From: CAZKJL01 sp964611095
Lineage (GTDB): Bacteria; Patescibacteriota; Gracilibacteria; Peribacterales; Peribacteraceae
NCBI GenBank assembly: GCA_964611095.1
Contig: CAZSWJ010000012.1
Location: 1-40,999, forward strand
Length of the DNA: 40,999 nucleotides
Direction of reading: 5' to 3'
The position numbers and the translations under genes are program-made. Below are positions 26,901 to 34,254 of this stretch, one piece after another (position 1 is the first letter of the stretch; every line of letters starts with the position of its first letter). The notes beneath the pieces are model-generated. The model was not told the DNA's origin and did no database searches. It was given only the letters and a program-made list of their open reading frames with translations.

Positions 26901-28095
26901 CAAGGAAATGGAGAACATTCTCCGTATGCTTGAAATTTCGGCACCGGAGAAGACACTGACCTACGAAACGTTCTTCGAAAGAAACATCGACATGTATTTC
27001 CCCGCCGATCACAAAACGAAAAAGATGATCACGAGCTCGCTCTCGATTCCGACGTTCGATGACTTCAAGAACTTGTACAACTCCGCTGTGACGTCCGTGT
27101 TCGGAGGTCCGACGGCGGCTCCGAGCGTACTCCCCGCAGGATTCGTTTCCGTCAGCGTCTTGCCCGCCGGATCAACGGTGCCCGCGAGCGTTCTCCCCGC
27201 AGGCATCTCGGTTCCCGCAAGCGTTTTGCCGGGCACGACTCCGATTCCCGTCAGCGTTCTCCCCGCAGGAACTTTCGGACCAAGCGTGCTGCCTGCCGGT
27301 GCAACGGTACCCGCAAGTTCGTTGCCCGCCGGAACGATGGTGCCCGCCAGCGTACTCCCCGGAACCACTCCGATCCCGACAAGCGTACTGCCCGCCACGA
27401 CGATCGTGCCGAGTGCGAGCGTGCTCCCCGCAGCACCCGCCGCAAGCGTTTTGCCGGCCTCACCCGCAGCCAGCGTATTGCCCGCATCACCTACCGCGAG
27501 TGTTCTTCCCGCGTCACCTGCCGCGGCCGCCGCAGGAGCCACTCCCGGTGCGAGCGTCTTGCCCGCCTCTCCCGCTGCTCCGGCTCCGACCCCCGGCGCA
27601 GGCGGCATGCCGAGCGTCCTTCCGGCATCTCCCACGGGACCCGGCACGAGCGTTCTCCCAAGTGGAGTCGGAAGTCCGGTCGGCCCCTCCGTCGCACCGA
27701 CGCTCACCGGTAGCCCGTTTGAAACCGAAGCCACGCTCACCACGTTCATGGCGGACGTTCAGAAAGAGCTGAACCTGCTCACACCGAACGTCGTGCTCCT
27801 CCGAAAGTCCACCGACCTCAGCCGCCCGGGCACCGTCGATTATTGTTTCCTGGCCGAGAACTTCTCGAACCCGGGCAACATCGCCACGTCCCATGCCGAT
27901 CAACTGAACAAGCTCGGAACGACTCCCAAAGCCATCGCGGACGAAATGCAAAAGGCATACCTCAAGTGGCAGGCGACGATCTCGTTCGCCGCTCGCACCA
28001 AAGCACGAACGGAGAATGATCTCACGAGGATCGACCCGATGCTGACGAGAAGCCTGCCGCCCGCGGGAGCACCGACCGCACCGGAGCTTCCTTAA
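23950..28095 (+). CDS. Giant orphan protein with SVLPA repeats
   Basis: 1381 residues, not recognised. Residues 1-290 and 345-1050 are mainly helical and charged with no known domain. About 294-335 carry two short hydrophobic segments (MVAIGAGLFLGYKML and RIAMAGGLGYFAYDRF), a probable membrane hairpin. Residues about 1055-1245 are a low-complexity Pro/Ala/Thr/Ser/Val region with at least 16 copies of S-V-L-P-A/G spaced 5-12 residues. A final folded part of about 130 residues (KELNLLTPNVVLLRKSTDLSRPGTVDYCFLAENF) follows. No signal peptide. Together with the preceding membrane protein gene it forms a two-gene operon, divergent from the coiled-coil operon. It could be a long envelope or cell-contact structure (inference). 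Confidence 0.75.
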   Translation: MRTHFTHFRLNDQEARLLQRGDGADRRTFMQKLFDNGEKRLRNTISDVSNPDAARERAMLSKPAKFAAFLQPNIFTDRVDPAGINKGTVVDRLKSLSPERRLQEFEEFVREEIPDSVRAAYPDLFESPLNDNDIQDYSFNNREGRIGTMLAIMTVLSGEGMPANADPVAEEIAQAALVERNNSAEAPKRLYNLFEEWMDATKPSETEATTPEFVLRRDSGIQGELRAALTNAVEPLAQQELLRRMLDLYRKRTTDVQLEKAQNRVDHLKLTESVQKAQVEKDTSNFIDNFRNADPKLQMVAIGAGLFLGYKMLKADSSLGRIAMAGGLGYFAYDRFVNGNENALNDMAAGLKTFVKFNGNLLKNVAREAGLRLPRNEQDKLELMEDFLLKNRMRMGPAATAMSMLSSVKLKHVADAFIPDLSSGELGGEVRVTNKTVQGRLLLKSLKAQMEAAGMKSSEQKATIDYICEHNVATGQGVAQIFYLLAGSESQNIARATKIEEALTQYGSYNAMPADLKEDYMRLVLEGKQIAATRYGDQRFMDVVSDLNLRKENEKKIKVDTAMDIQNPRIPSRAREFDAMDEVNQAPALTTAPSDVLRDGGSVDQDCTEFIENCQISEVLDPSACDTLKAKFDVIRETSTDLEEALQVIEQLKYAVLIESTRHEVPLSDADIILLTGPNDLTATAILNSVTGFLARFSLSLPGRGFGRIGSLADVRSLLNQPIVGAGPLNTDSAVLTKLQERMNVYDKQMADLRNVDLMAQRMVSKLPSSVIDSFGGDKKKVAEFVRPLLNETNYSVLLGRAEAQLGQRMANALVRATRLNASLDGFGRFAEQGITPIEAGNLSREFDTLFQTIIGDPSKGFAGMWQNVESIKLLREFDDGALAAVDYTKENERLKVRNHVRDLGTLHLIMRLSGKDDPAVTEAIKNRAEAVYLALVESKTRMYDVVKPVTPTMTADQQKEQKLRNLYEVQQIEVIPSLSENSLKEMENILRMLEISAPEKTLTYETFFERNIDMYFPADHKTKKMITSSLSIPTFDDFKNLYNSAVTSVFGGPTAAPSVLPAGFVSVSVLPAGSTVPASVLPAGISVPASVLPGTTPIPVSVLPAGTFGPSVLPAGATVPASSLPAGTMVPASVLPGTTPIPTSVLPATTIVPSASVLPAAPAASVLPASPAASVLPASPTASVLPASPAAAAAGATPGASVLPASPAAPAPTPGAGGMPSVLPASPTGPGTSVLPSGVGSPVGPSVAPTLTGSPFETEATLTTFMADVQKELNLLTPNVVLLRKSTDLSRPGTVDYCFLAENFSNPGNIATSHADQLNKLGTTPKAIADEMQKAYLKWQATISFAARTKARTENDLTRIDPMLTRSLPPAGAPTAPELP
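27115..27690 (+). repeat. Coding repeat: degenerate SVLPA/G units
   Basis: At least 16 units of Ser-Val-Leu-Pro (one Ser-Ser-Leu-Pro) separated by 5-12 residues. The DNA is also repetitive (AGCGT, NCTNCCCGC pattern), but codons vary, so it is old or selected protein repetition and not a fresh tandem expansion. It makes an antisense open frame look repetitive as well. Confidence 0.85.
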
Positions 28096-28110
28096 AAATC
28101 AAAGCACAAT

Positions 28111-28153
28111 AAAAACCCGGGGCAGCTCTTTCAGGGAAGCCTCCGGGTTTTGT
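28111..28153 (+). terminator. Intrinsic terminator after the giant gene
   Basis: Stem AAAACCCGG (28112-28120)/CCGGGTTTT (28143-28151), 22-base loop, ending in TTTTGTGTG. It lies 16 bases after the stop. Confidence 0.82.
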
Positions 28154-28155
28154 GT

Positions 28156-28175
28156 GTCAGTATTTCGCTACTGAC
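28156..28175. repeat. Small perfect hairpin, possible terminator of the 28213 gene
   Basis: GTCAGTA (28156-28162)/TACTGAC (28169-28175), 6-base loop, downstream of the minus-strand gene but without a U tract. Confidence 0.5.
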
Positions 28176-28212
28176 GGGGCGCCATCCTTAGAACAGGAGG
28201 TACGACACGTAC

Positions 28213-28923
28213 TTACTTCTTCGTGATCTTGACGGCCTTGCTGGCATTCGCATTGCTGCGGTGCCGGAAGACCTCCCCGCGATCGGGGACGCCGTGCTTG
28301 GCGGTCATCGCGTCCAGCATTTCGCGGGCGAAGTCGGACGACTTCTTGGGAGTCCAGGTGACCTCGGAGAGGTAGACCATGACACCGGTTTCGTAGTCCT
28401 TGTTCGTCACGGAGTCTTTGCCGGCGAGCGGCTTGCCGTCGGGGTCGGTCCCCTCCGCGTAGACGAAAACGCTGTCGAGGCGTTCGCGGTCTTCGCTGAG
28501 GTAGATCTGCACCCGGGTGACGGCGGTGAGCGCGTACTTCCGAGAACCGTTCGGTCGGGACATCTCTTCCTGGGCATCCTTCATCAGGACATCCAGGTAG
28601 TCCTTCGCGAGGTGTTCGGCGGCGAGCTCCGCGACGTACGGCGGCCGACGGGTGTCGACCGAGATCCCTTTGATTCCTTCAGCCTGGTAATACCCGAGGG
28701 TATCGAACCAGACCAAGAGGGTGTTCGCGGGGGTCGCGGACGTCGTAGCGGGCGTCGGGTCCGAGGCGGGCGGCACGGAAGCCGCCGGCGTCTCGATTTT
28801 GGACTTCAGCTTCGACTGGATCCACGGGGAGATCTCTCCCCAATTGGTCCAGGTCCAGCCGACGCCGAGTCCGACGAGGAGGACGGCGACGATCAACGCA
28901 ACGATCTTGAGAGTTTTGGCCAT
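28213..28923 (-). CDS. Membrane-anchored extracytoplasmic orphan protein
   Basis: 236 residues from ATG at 28923. A single N-terminal membrane segment (IVALIVAVLLVGLGVGW, about 6-22) without obvious cleavage, a Pro/Ala/Thr/Ser linker (about 50-72), then a soluble domain of 160 residues outside. No family is recognised. Start choice: it has a membrane anchor directly after MAKTLK and a weak Shine-Dalgarno AGGA 10 bases upstream; a longer reading to 29100 runs through the promoter. It is divergent from the PH-like membrane protein gene and belongs to the Shine-Dalgarno class of orphan genes. Confidence 0.68.
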   Translation of the reverse strand: MAKTLKIVALIVAVLLVGLGVGWTWTNWGEISPWIQSKLKSKIETPAASVPPASDPTPATTSATPANTLLVWFDTLGYYQAEGIKGISVDTRRPPYVAELAAEHLAKDYLDVLMKDAQEEMSRPNGSRKYALTAVTRVQIYLSEDRERLDSVFVYAEGTDPDGKPLAGKDSVTNKDYETGVMVYLSEVTWTPKKSSDFAREMLDAMTAKHGVPDRGEVFRHRSNANASKAVKITKK

Positions 28924-28973
28924 GGGCGTTCGGTCCTGTTCTTGAGGGCGGTGGGTTGAAAGAGCTAATTGGA

Positions 28974-29002
28974 ATTTTAACATAAAATTGACTTTTGTCC
29001 AG
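28974..29002 (-). promoter_or_regulatory. Promoter of the 28923 gene (minus)
   Basis: Minus strand CTGGAC (28997-29002), 17-base spacer, TAAAAT (28974-28979). It overlaps the divergent promoter of the 29112 gene. Confidence 0.55.
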
Positions 29003-29016
29003 TATTTAGGGATAAT
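28988..29016 (+). promoter_or_regulatory. Promoter of the 29112 gene (plus)
   Basis: TTGACT (28988-28993), 17-base spacer, GATAAT (29011-29016). Overlap with the opposite promoter suggests mutual exclusion or joint control. Confidence 0.6.
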
Positions 29017-29111
29017 GCCCTCAGCCAAGTTACGCCTGCTTTTGGGCGGGTTTGGCCCGTTCATTCGCAGCAGCGCTTCCAAAACCACTTCTTTGTTCAA
29101 GGAGACTGTCC

Positions 29112-29810
29112 ATGTCCACCGCTACCGCCACCCCGGCCGCAGCACCCGTCGCAACAAAGCCCGAGAAGGTCGTGTTCATCGAATGGTCAGACTTTGTGCT
29201 GACCTGGCCGCTGATCCCGGTCGGTTTCCTGATGGGGCTCCTCATGCCCTACATCGGCAGCAACACTGCGACGCTCGTATGGGTCTCGGTCGCCATCTAC
29301 ATCACCCTCGCGGTGTGTTTCGATGTCGACCTCCGGGGACTCATCATCCTCGTAGCCTTTACGGTCGTTCTCGGCCTGCTGATCGTGATGGCGAAAAACG
29401 AGTGGCATATTCCCGTCATCAAGCCCGTCCTTCAGATGCTCCAGGTGGAACACTGGAAGATGACGAGCGCACTGATGCTGGGCTTGTGCTTTCTGCACAC
29501 CATCGCGTTCCTCGTGATGGCAATCCATCGGCGGTTGTACTACCGATGGATCGTCACCGATGGGGAAATGCTCAGGCGAGAACCGGGGTACGGCAAAACG
29601 GAAATTCCGTTGGACCAGAACCACCGGTGTGTCGCCAAGTTCCGGTGCCAGCTCGATCGGCTGCTTCTGTGGAACGGAGGGGACCTCCAAATCCACGTGA
29701 AGACCGATGACGGCATGATGGTGATGCACACCATTCGCAATGTCTTCGGACCCCTGGACGACCTCGACGATTTGATCGACGAATTCGAAGCGGTCGTCAC
29801 GACGAAGTGA
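29112..29810 (+). CDS. Four-helix membrane protein with PH-like C-terminal domain
   Basis: 232 residues. Four hydrophobic segments between about residues 30 and 135 (WPLIPVGFLMGLLMPYIG; TATLVWVSVAIYITLAVCF; LRGLIILVAFTVVLGLLIVM; ALMLGLCFLHTIAFLVMAI), then about 90 residues (YYRWIVTDGEMLRREPGYGKTEIPLDQ...GDLQIHVKTDDGMMVM) shaped like the bacterial PH_2 domain of YdbS/YdbT-type proteins. The function of such domains is mostly unknown; a membrane or envelope role is likely. Start at 29112 fits AAGGAG upstream. It ends in TGA, which the resident genes avoid, and is transcribed away from the 28923 gene. Confidence 0.7.
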   Translation: MSTATATPAAAPVATKPEKVVFIEWSDFVLTWPLIPVGFLMGLLMPYIGSNTATLVWVSVAIYITLAVCFDVDLRGLIILVAFTVVLGLLIVMAKNEWHIPVIKPVLQMLQVEHWKMTSALMLGLCFLHTIAFLVMAIHRRLYYRWIVTDGEMLRREPGYGKTEIPLDQNHRCVAKFRCQLDRLLLWNGGDLQIHVKTDDGMMVMHTIRNVFGPLDDLDDLIDEFEAVVTTK

Positions 29811-29832
29811 CGAAGCACGGAAGCAACGCTGC

Positions 29833-29881
29833 GAGAGAACAAGCCGGGCAGGGTGCCTAAAAACACCTTGCCTGGTCTCTC
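29833..29881. terminator. Bidirectional-type hairpin between convergent genes
   Basis: Twelve-base stem CCGGGCAGGGTG (29844-29855)/CACCTTGCCTGG (29864-29875) with two wobble pairs, closed outside by GAGAGA (29833-29838)/TCTCTC (29876-29881). It lies between the 29112 gene and the minus-strand gene ending at 29894. Confidence 0.65.
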
Positions 29882-29893
29882 GTACCTTGGCGC

Positions 29894-31696
29894 TTACTTG
29901 AGGGGTACTTTGACGAAGCTGCCCTGTTCCCAGGTGCCGGCAGTACCGTCGGCCACATCGATGGCGACGGCCAAGTACTTGGCATCCGCGGCATCGGCGG
30001 GAATGCTGATTTCCTGCGTGCCTCCGTCCGTGAAGAGATGCGTATGAATCGGTTTCTTGGGAGCGCCGAAACGAATTTGCGTGAGGTTTTTCGGGAGCGT
30101 CAGAATCAGTTTCCCGCCGTCGGGCTTCACGACGATGTTGTGCTTGAGGTTCAGGATGACTTCACGTGCGGCGAGCGGACGTTCTGCAGACTTTTTTGCA
30201 GGAGCAGGAGCTTCGGCGGGAAGCGTCGAAGGTCTGACGGAAGGCTTGGCCTTGTCGGTCTTAGGACCGACAGACTCTTCCTTTTCTGCTTTTTTGCCCG
30301 GCTCTTCTTTGGCACCGGCTGCCGGCTTCTTATCGAAGTCCGGGTCCTCCGTTTCCGGGTTGTACCTGGCAAGTTTGGCGACGCCGGCAACGGCGAGCAC
30401 GCCGGCAAGACCGACGACACCCAACGTGCGAAGGCGGCTCTGAAAAACGCCGCGAATTCCACCGACACGAGCACGTGTCGTACGCTGGTTGGGCGGAGGC
30501 GGAGGTACGTTATTCGGCGGGGGTGGGACGACGGCCGTGGGTGCGAGAGGGGCAGTCGTAGTGGGAGCGACGGGTTGTGTCGCAGGGACGACCGGTGCGG
30601 GAGCAGCAGCTGAAGGAACGGGAGCCGGAGCAGGCTGTGCCACGGGAGCAGCAACCGGCGCATTCGTAAATTCACCGTGATCGATGCGAATCTGCATCGC
30701 ACCGGTTTGAGCGATCATCATTGCGTGGAGAGCGTTCAAACGAGTGAGCACATCAGGCATGACTGACACATCGATGGCACCGTTGGGGAGACCGCGACGA
30801 GGACCGACGTCTTGCAAGTACTGCAAAATTTCGACGGCCTCCGAGTAGACATCGACACCGCGAAGCGCGTAGCCGGGTTGATTCCAAAATTCTTCTCCCG
30901 CGATGTTGCCGATGAGTGCGGTGAGGCGCTGCACGGAGGTCGTGTAGCGAGCTGCGAGCACTCCTTCGACATACGGACTGAGAATGACGGGTGCGACGGG
31001 AACGACTGCGGGTGCGGCCTGAGGAGCGGCGGCACGAGGATTCACCGAACGGATTTCCTGCTGCATTCGCGACAGAAGAGCCTCGGCTGCCTGCACCAGT
31101 CTGTCGATGGCGGGATGATCCCCCGGGAAATCTCCGTGAGGATCAATCGTCATATTCACTTGGGACAGAAGTGCGCGCATCTCATCGGGAATGGCCGTGC
31201 CTTGTGTGGACACCTGCCAGATGGGGTGACCAAGAGCTTTGTTGAGAGCGTCATTGATCGACTTCCTGCATTCCACGTAGCGCTGCTTGCCGGGAACGAC
31301 GCCGCGGTCCGGGTTACCGACCTCAAACCACGGACCCGAACTGTTCTCGGGACGCCTGTGTTCGTTGGCAAGCGTTTGCAAACCGTCGAATGCGGCGGTG
31401 ATGCGCCGTACGTCTTTGCTTCCTTTGTTCGCAAGCTCACTCTCGGCATCCAGCACTCGTGCTTGGCGCTGACTGTCCGCGGCCGAAACCGGCGCGACAG
31501 GTGCTTGCTGCACCGTACCCAGATCATCGGCGATGATCGCCGTCAGGTCCGTGCGCTCTCGGTCGACATTCGTCATCTGCTGACGTGCGGCGGCGAGTCT
31601 CGTCTGAACACGATCCAAGCTCGGGCGAACCGGAACCGACTGCGGAACATTGGGACCTCTCTGCGGATTATTGGGTGTTGCTGAGCCTGTAGACAT
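29894..31696 (-). CDS. Large Pro/Ala-rich single-pass orphan protein
   Basis: 600 residues, not recognised. The N-terminal 340 residues are mostly helical and polar. A Pro/Ala/Val linker (about 345-405, with PPPP runs) leads to one membrane segment (LGVVGLAGVLAVAGVAKL, about 427-444), then an acidic/basic Pro-rich linker and a C-terminal beta-rich domain of about 110 residues (VILNLKHNIVVKPDGGKLILTLPKNLTQIRFGAPKK). The long helical part before the membrane and beta domain after it suggests an inside-out bridge. Start: TATAAT ends 6 bases before ATG, so the mRNA is probably leaderless. It is convergent with the PH-like gene. Confidence 0.74.
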   Translation of the reverse strand: MSTGSATPNNPQRGPNVPQSVPVRPSLDRVQTRLAAARQQMTNVDRERTDLTAIIADDLGTVQQAPVAPVSAADSQRQARVLDAESELANKGSKDVRRITAAFDGLQTLANEHRRPENSSGPWFEVGNPDRGVVPGKQRYVECRKSINDALNKALGHPIWQVSTQGTAIPDEMRALLSQVNMTIDPHGDFPGDHPAIDRLVQAAEALLSRMQQEIRSVNPRAAAPQAAPAVVPVAPVILSPYVEGVLAARYTTSVQRLTALIGNIAGEEFWNQPGYALRGVDVYSEAVEILQYLQDVGPRRGLPNGAIDVSVMPDVLTRLNALHAMMIAQTGAMQIRIDHGEFTNAPVAAPVAQPAPAPVPSAAAPAPVVPATQPVAPTTTAPLAPTAVVPPPPNNVPPPPPNQRTTRARVGGIRGVFQSRLRTLGVVGLAGVLAVAGVAKLARYNPETEDPDFDKKPAAGAKEEPGKKAEKEESVGPKTDKAKPSVRPSTLPAEAPAPAKKSAERPLAAREVILNLKHNIVVKPDGGKLILTLPKNLTQIRFGAPKKPIHTHLFTDGGTQEISIPADAADAKYLAVAIDVADGTAGTWEQGSFVKVPLK

Positions 31697-31702
31697 ATGA
31701 AT

Positions 31703-31732
31703 ATTATACCATATTTTGGCCTATTTTTTCAA
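31703..31732 (-). promoter_or_regulatory. Leaderless promoter of the 600-aa gene
   Basis: Minus strand TTGAAA (31727-31732), 18-base spacer ending in TGG, TATAAT (31703-31708), then 6 bases and ATG at 31696. Extended -10 element. Confidence 0.78.
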
Positions 31733-31821
31733 GAGGCACGTCCAAGGACCGAACAGCTTGCGCCGCTCGGTCCCGGGTCAATTCGTGCCTCATCGGTGGT
31801 GGCGATACGACACAAACTGAA

Positions 31822-32391
31822 TTACGGAGCGGGGCGGAGTGTAACCGGCACGGGCACGGTACCGGGGATTCCCCACGAAGGATCGGGGTCGAAGTAGACC
31901 CTGTACTCTTCGGGGAGAACGGTGATCGGTCCGATGACGCGTTGCCGGCTGTCGACCTTCGCGGCATCGACGGGGATGACCGTCACGGTCCAACCGTTCA
32001 GCGGGGCTGCCCCCGCTTTGGGCTGAACGTGAAGATTGTCCGTCCAGTCGATGTAGTCGTTCGGGCTTCCTGCCGGAACGGGGGTGGCGGCGCTTGTGGC
32101 ACCGCCGGTCGTACCTGTCGTTGGCGAAGGAGCGAAGAAGTGGTTGACGGCACTTCCCACGATCCCTCGGGCCCACGACATCATCGCAGGCGGAGCCTTC
32201 ACCAGGAGTGGCAGCTCCGTCCAGTAGACGACCGTCACGATCGCCAACACGGCCGTCCAAGCGTAGATCGTTCCGAATTCACCCTTCTTGGGCTCGAACT
32301 CGAGCGACCGCTTGTAACAGAACCACGTGACGACCGCGAGGACGACTCCGATGACAAACATTGCGAAGTTGACGGCGGTTTCGTTCGGCAT
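31822..32391 (-). CDS. Two-pass membrane orphan protein
   Basis: 189 residues. Two membrane segments (AMFVIGVVLAVVTWFCYKR about 10-27 and IYAWTAVLAIVTVVYW about 42-57), a Pro/Thr/Gly linker (about 88-107) and a beta-rich C-terminal domain (NGWTVTVIPVDAAKV...PEEYRVYFDPD). Not recognised. GAGGA-type Shine-Dalgarno lies 10 bases before ATG; a leader of about 64 bases includes a GCACC/GGTGC hairpin. It shares a bidirectional promoter region with the 32524 gene. It belongs to the Shine-Dalgarno class. Confidence 0.68.
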   Translation of the reverse strand: MPNETAVNFAMFVIGVVLAVVTWFCYKRSLEFEPKKGEFGTIYAWTAVLAIVTVVYWTELPLLVKAPPAMMSWARGIVGSAVNHFFAPSPTTGTTGGATSAATPVPAGSPNDYIDWTDNLHVQPKAGAAPLNGWTVTVIPVDAAKVDSRQRVIGPITVLPEEYRVYFDPDPSWGIPGTVPVPVTLRPAP

Positions 32392-32462
32392 GACTGACGC
32401 TTCCTCTCAAATCTAGAGTGTGTGTAGCACCTACCGATGGTGCGTAAGAACTGACCTCTATT

Positions 32463-32513
32463 ATTATACCATTTTTCAATTGTATTGTAAATGATCACGA
32501 ATTTTGGTATAAT
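32463..32513. promoter_or_regulatory. Bidirectional promoter pair sharing one -35 box
   Basis: Plus: TTGTAA (32485-32490), 17-base spacer, TATAAT (32508-32513). Minus: its complement TTACAA, 16-base spacer, TATAAT (32463-32468). Both -10 boxes are preceded by TGG. The plus start lies about 4 bases before the ATG at 32524, nearly leaderless. Confidence 0.72.
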
Positions 32514-32523
32514 AGTGACGAAC

Positions 32524-33762
32524 ATGAATATAAACACCTTCAACGTCCACGGCTTTGCCGAGCAGCGTCTTCTCCGTAAGACGCCCGATAACGATAAGGA
32601 CAACGATCCGGATGCCGCGGACATCGCGCTCTTGCAGAAGCTGAAGGGCGAAGAAGGCATGACGAACCGCGAGAGGATCGAAGCCAAGTTCCGTGCCGAG
32701 CCCACCACGACCATCGGCAAGATCAAAGGGATCGAACAGAAGTGGTGGAAAGCAGGCATGCTCGACGAGCGTTCGACGAGCAAGCTCATCACCGACGAAG
32801 CCAAGCGCCGTGTGATGGCGACGGGCACGTCCATTCTGAGACACGGACAAGAAGCCGAGCAGAAACTGTTCAAGGTCAGCGCCGCGGCGAAGGATTCGAA
32901 AGCGGTGCTTGAGATGCGCAGGACCGTGTGCCAAGAAGTCATCAAACATTTGAAGGATGAAATCGAAGCGAAAGAAGGCCTGCGCACGCGCTACTTCGAC
33001 GCCGCCAAACGCATCGGCCAATTGAAGCAAGACGCCGACCCGAAAACCTTCGACGTGCCGGAGCTCAAGAACACGCGCTATCAACTCGAACTCGCGCAAA
33101 AAATGGAGAAAAAGACGGAAGACGAACTCGACGCACATGCCAAAGACCCGGTCCGTGAAGACGTGCGAAAAACGTTCGACGACTTGCTGACGCTGGCTCA
33201 GGAAGCGAGCCCCGAACTCTCGGCGAATATGGAGCGCCTCATGCTCAATAACGCCACGGGTGTCGATGGCAAGAACGTACTCATCAAAGAGATCAACGGA
33301 TTTAAAAATATCAGCAAGACCGAAAGGCAGACGCTCGCAACACTCGCCAAGCACTTGCAGCTCGGCACCTTCAATACCAAGCGCAACCGCGCCGTGCGTG
33401 AGTATTTCCAAGCTCGCGTTCTCGATTCCACGAAGAACAATCCTCCGACGCTCAAGCAGCGCCTTGCTCGTCTCAAAGAAGCGAATATCGGTCAGAGCGT
33501 TGCGCTCTACGACGGCACTGCCTGGCTGAACTTCAGCGTGCTTCGCAAAGAAGAAGGAAAAGGCGGACAGATCGCGCTGGTCTCCGAGCGCGGCCGCAAG
33601 CATGCGGTCATCAACATCACGAGTGGCAAAGTCACCATGCAGGAAGGAGGCGGTACTGCGAGTGCCGAACTGGATGTGTACAACGTGGGTCCCGACGTGG
33701 ACCCCACGAAGATGTATTTCGTCGGCAGAAACAAAAAGACATCCCTCCGCCAAGCCGTTTAA
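32524..33762 (+). CDS. Soluble helical orphan protein
   Basis: 412 residues from ATG at 32524 (MNINTFNVHGF), 10 bases after TATAAT; the longer reading from 32491 would precede the transcription start. Residues 25-320 are highly charged helices (coiled-coil-like at about 150-215); the last 80 residues look beta-rich (GQSVALYDGTAWLNFSVLRKEEGKGGQIALVSERGRKHAVINITSGKVTMQEGG). Not recognised. It is followed by a small acidic protein gene after 12 bases, so both form an operon. Confidence 0.7.
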   Translation: MNINTFNVHGFAEQRLLRKTPDNDKDNDPDAADIALLQKLKGEEGMTNRERIEAKFRAEPTTTIGKIKGIEQKWWKAGMLDERSTSKLITDEAKRRVMATGTSILRHGQEAEQKLFKVSAAAKDSKAVLEMRRTVCQEVIKHLKDEIEAKEGLRTRYFDAAKRIGQLKQDADPKTFDVPELKNTRYQLELAQKMEKKTEDELDAHAKDPVREDVRKTFDDLLTLAQEASPELSANMERLMLNNATGVDGKNVLIKEINGFKNISKTERQTLATLAKHLQLGTFNTKRNRAVREYFQARVLDSTKNNPPTLKQRLARLKEANIGQSVALYDGTAWLNFSVLRKEEGKGGQIALVSERGRKHAVINITSGKVTMQEGGGTASAELDVYNVGPDVDPTKMYFVGRNKKTSLRQAV

Positions 33763-33774
33763 TCCCCTCTCACG

Positions 33775-34212
33775 ATGACGACCGCAACCACATCACTGTA
33801 CGACGAAGTCCTGCTGCTCATCGGAGTGGCGGAGACCATCGACGATGCGGCAAAGAAAAAGATGATCGAGGACGTTCAGAAAAACGGACTCTCTCCCATT
33901 ATGCAAAAGGCGCTCCAGGAACTCTTCCATGCCGAGGCCGGCAGACTCACGACCGAGATCAACGAGGCGCAGAACGCAGTACAGGCCATCACGGACTTGG
34001 ATGAAGAAACCGAACTGGAACTGGACGGCGGCTACGAGTGGCTCGGCGAAGAGTACGACAAGGCCGCCGAGGAGATCAGCATGGAACATAACGCCGCGTG
34101 TTCCGCCGAGATCAACGCCTTGGAAAAAGGACTCGAAGGCGACAAGCAGGTCGCCGAGAACGATGAAATGGCGAATATCCGCTCCATGCTCAAACAAGAC
34201 GATACGAAATAA
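33775..34212 (+). CDS. Small acidic helical orphan protein
   Basis: 145 residues, strongly acidic, fully helical (ETELELDGGYEWLGEEYDKAAEEISMEHNAACSAEINALEKG), no motif. Second in the operon after the 412-residue protein; a partner or chaperone role is possible but unproven. The start is preceded by a CT-rich stretch with no Shine-Dalgarno. It converges with the LTD/SNase-like gene. Confidence 0.65.
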   Translation: MTTATTSLYDEVLLLIGVAETIDDAAKKKMIEDVQKNGLSPIMQKALQELFHAEAGRLTTEINEAQNAVQAITDLDEETELELDGGYEWLGEEYDKAAEEISMEHNAACSAEINALEKGLEGDKQVAENDEMANIRSMLKQDDTK

Positions 34213-34254
34213 TACTCATACCCATATCACCCCCTTTCCCATGACGAACGCACA

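Noticed and set aside
27115..27690. Possible CRISPR array
   Set aside because: Units are short, in frame, of unequal spacing and lie in a coding gene; no cas gene is near.
27009..27749. Minus frame with AGKTLAG-like repeats
   Set aside because: It is only the reverse reading of the SVLPA repeat.
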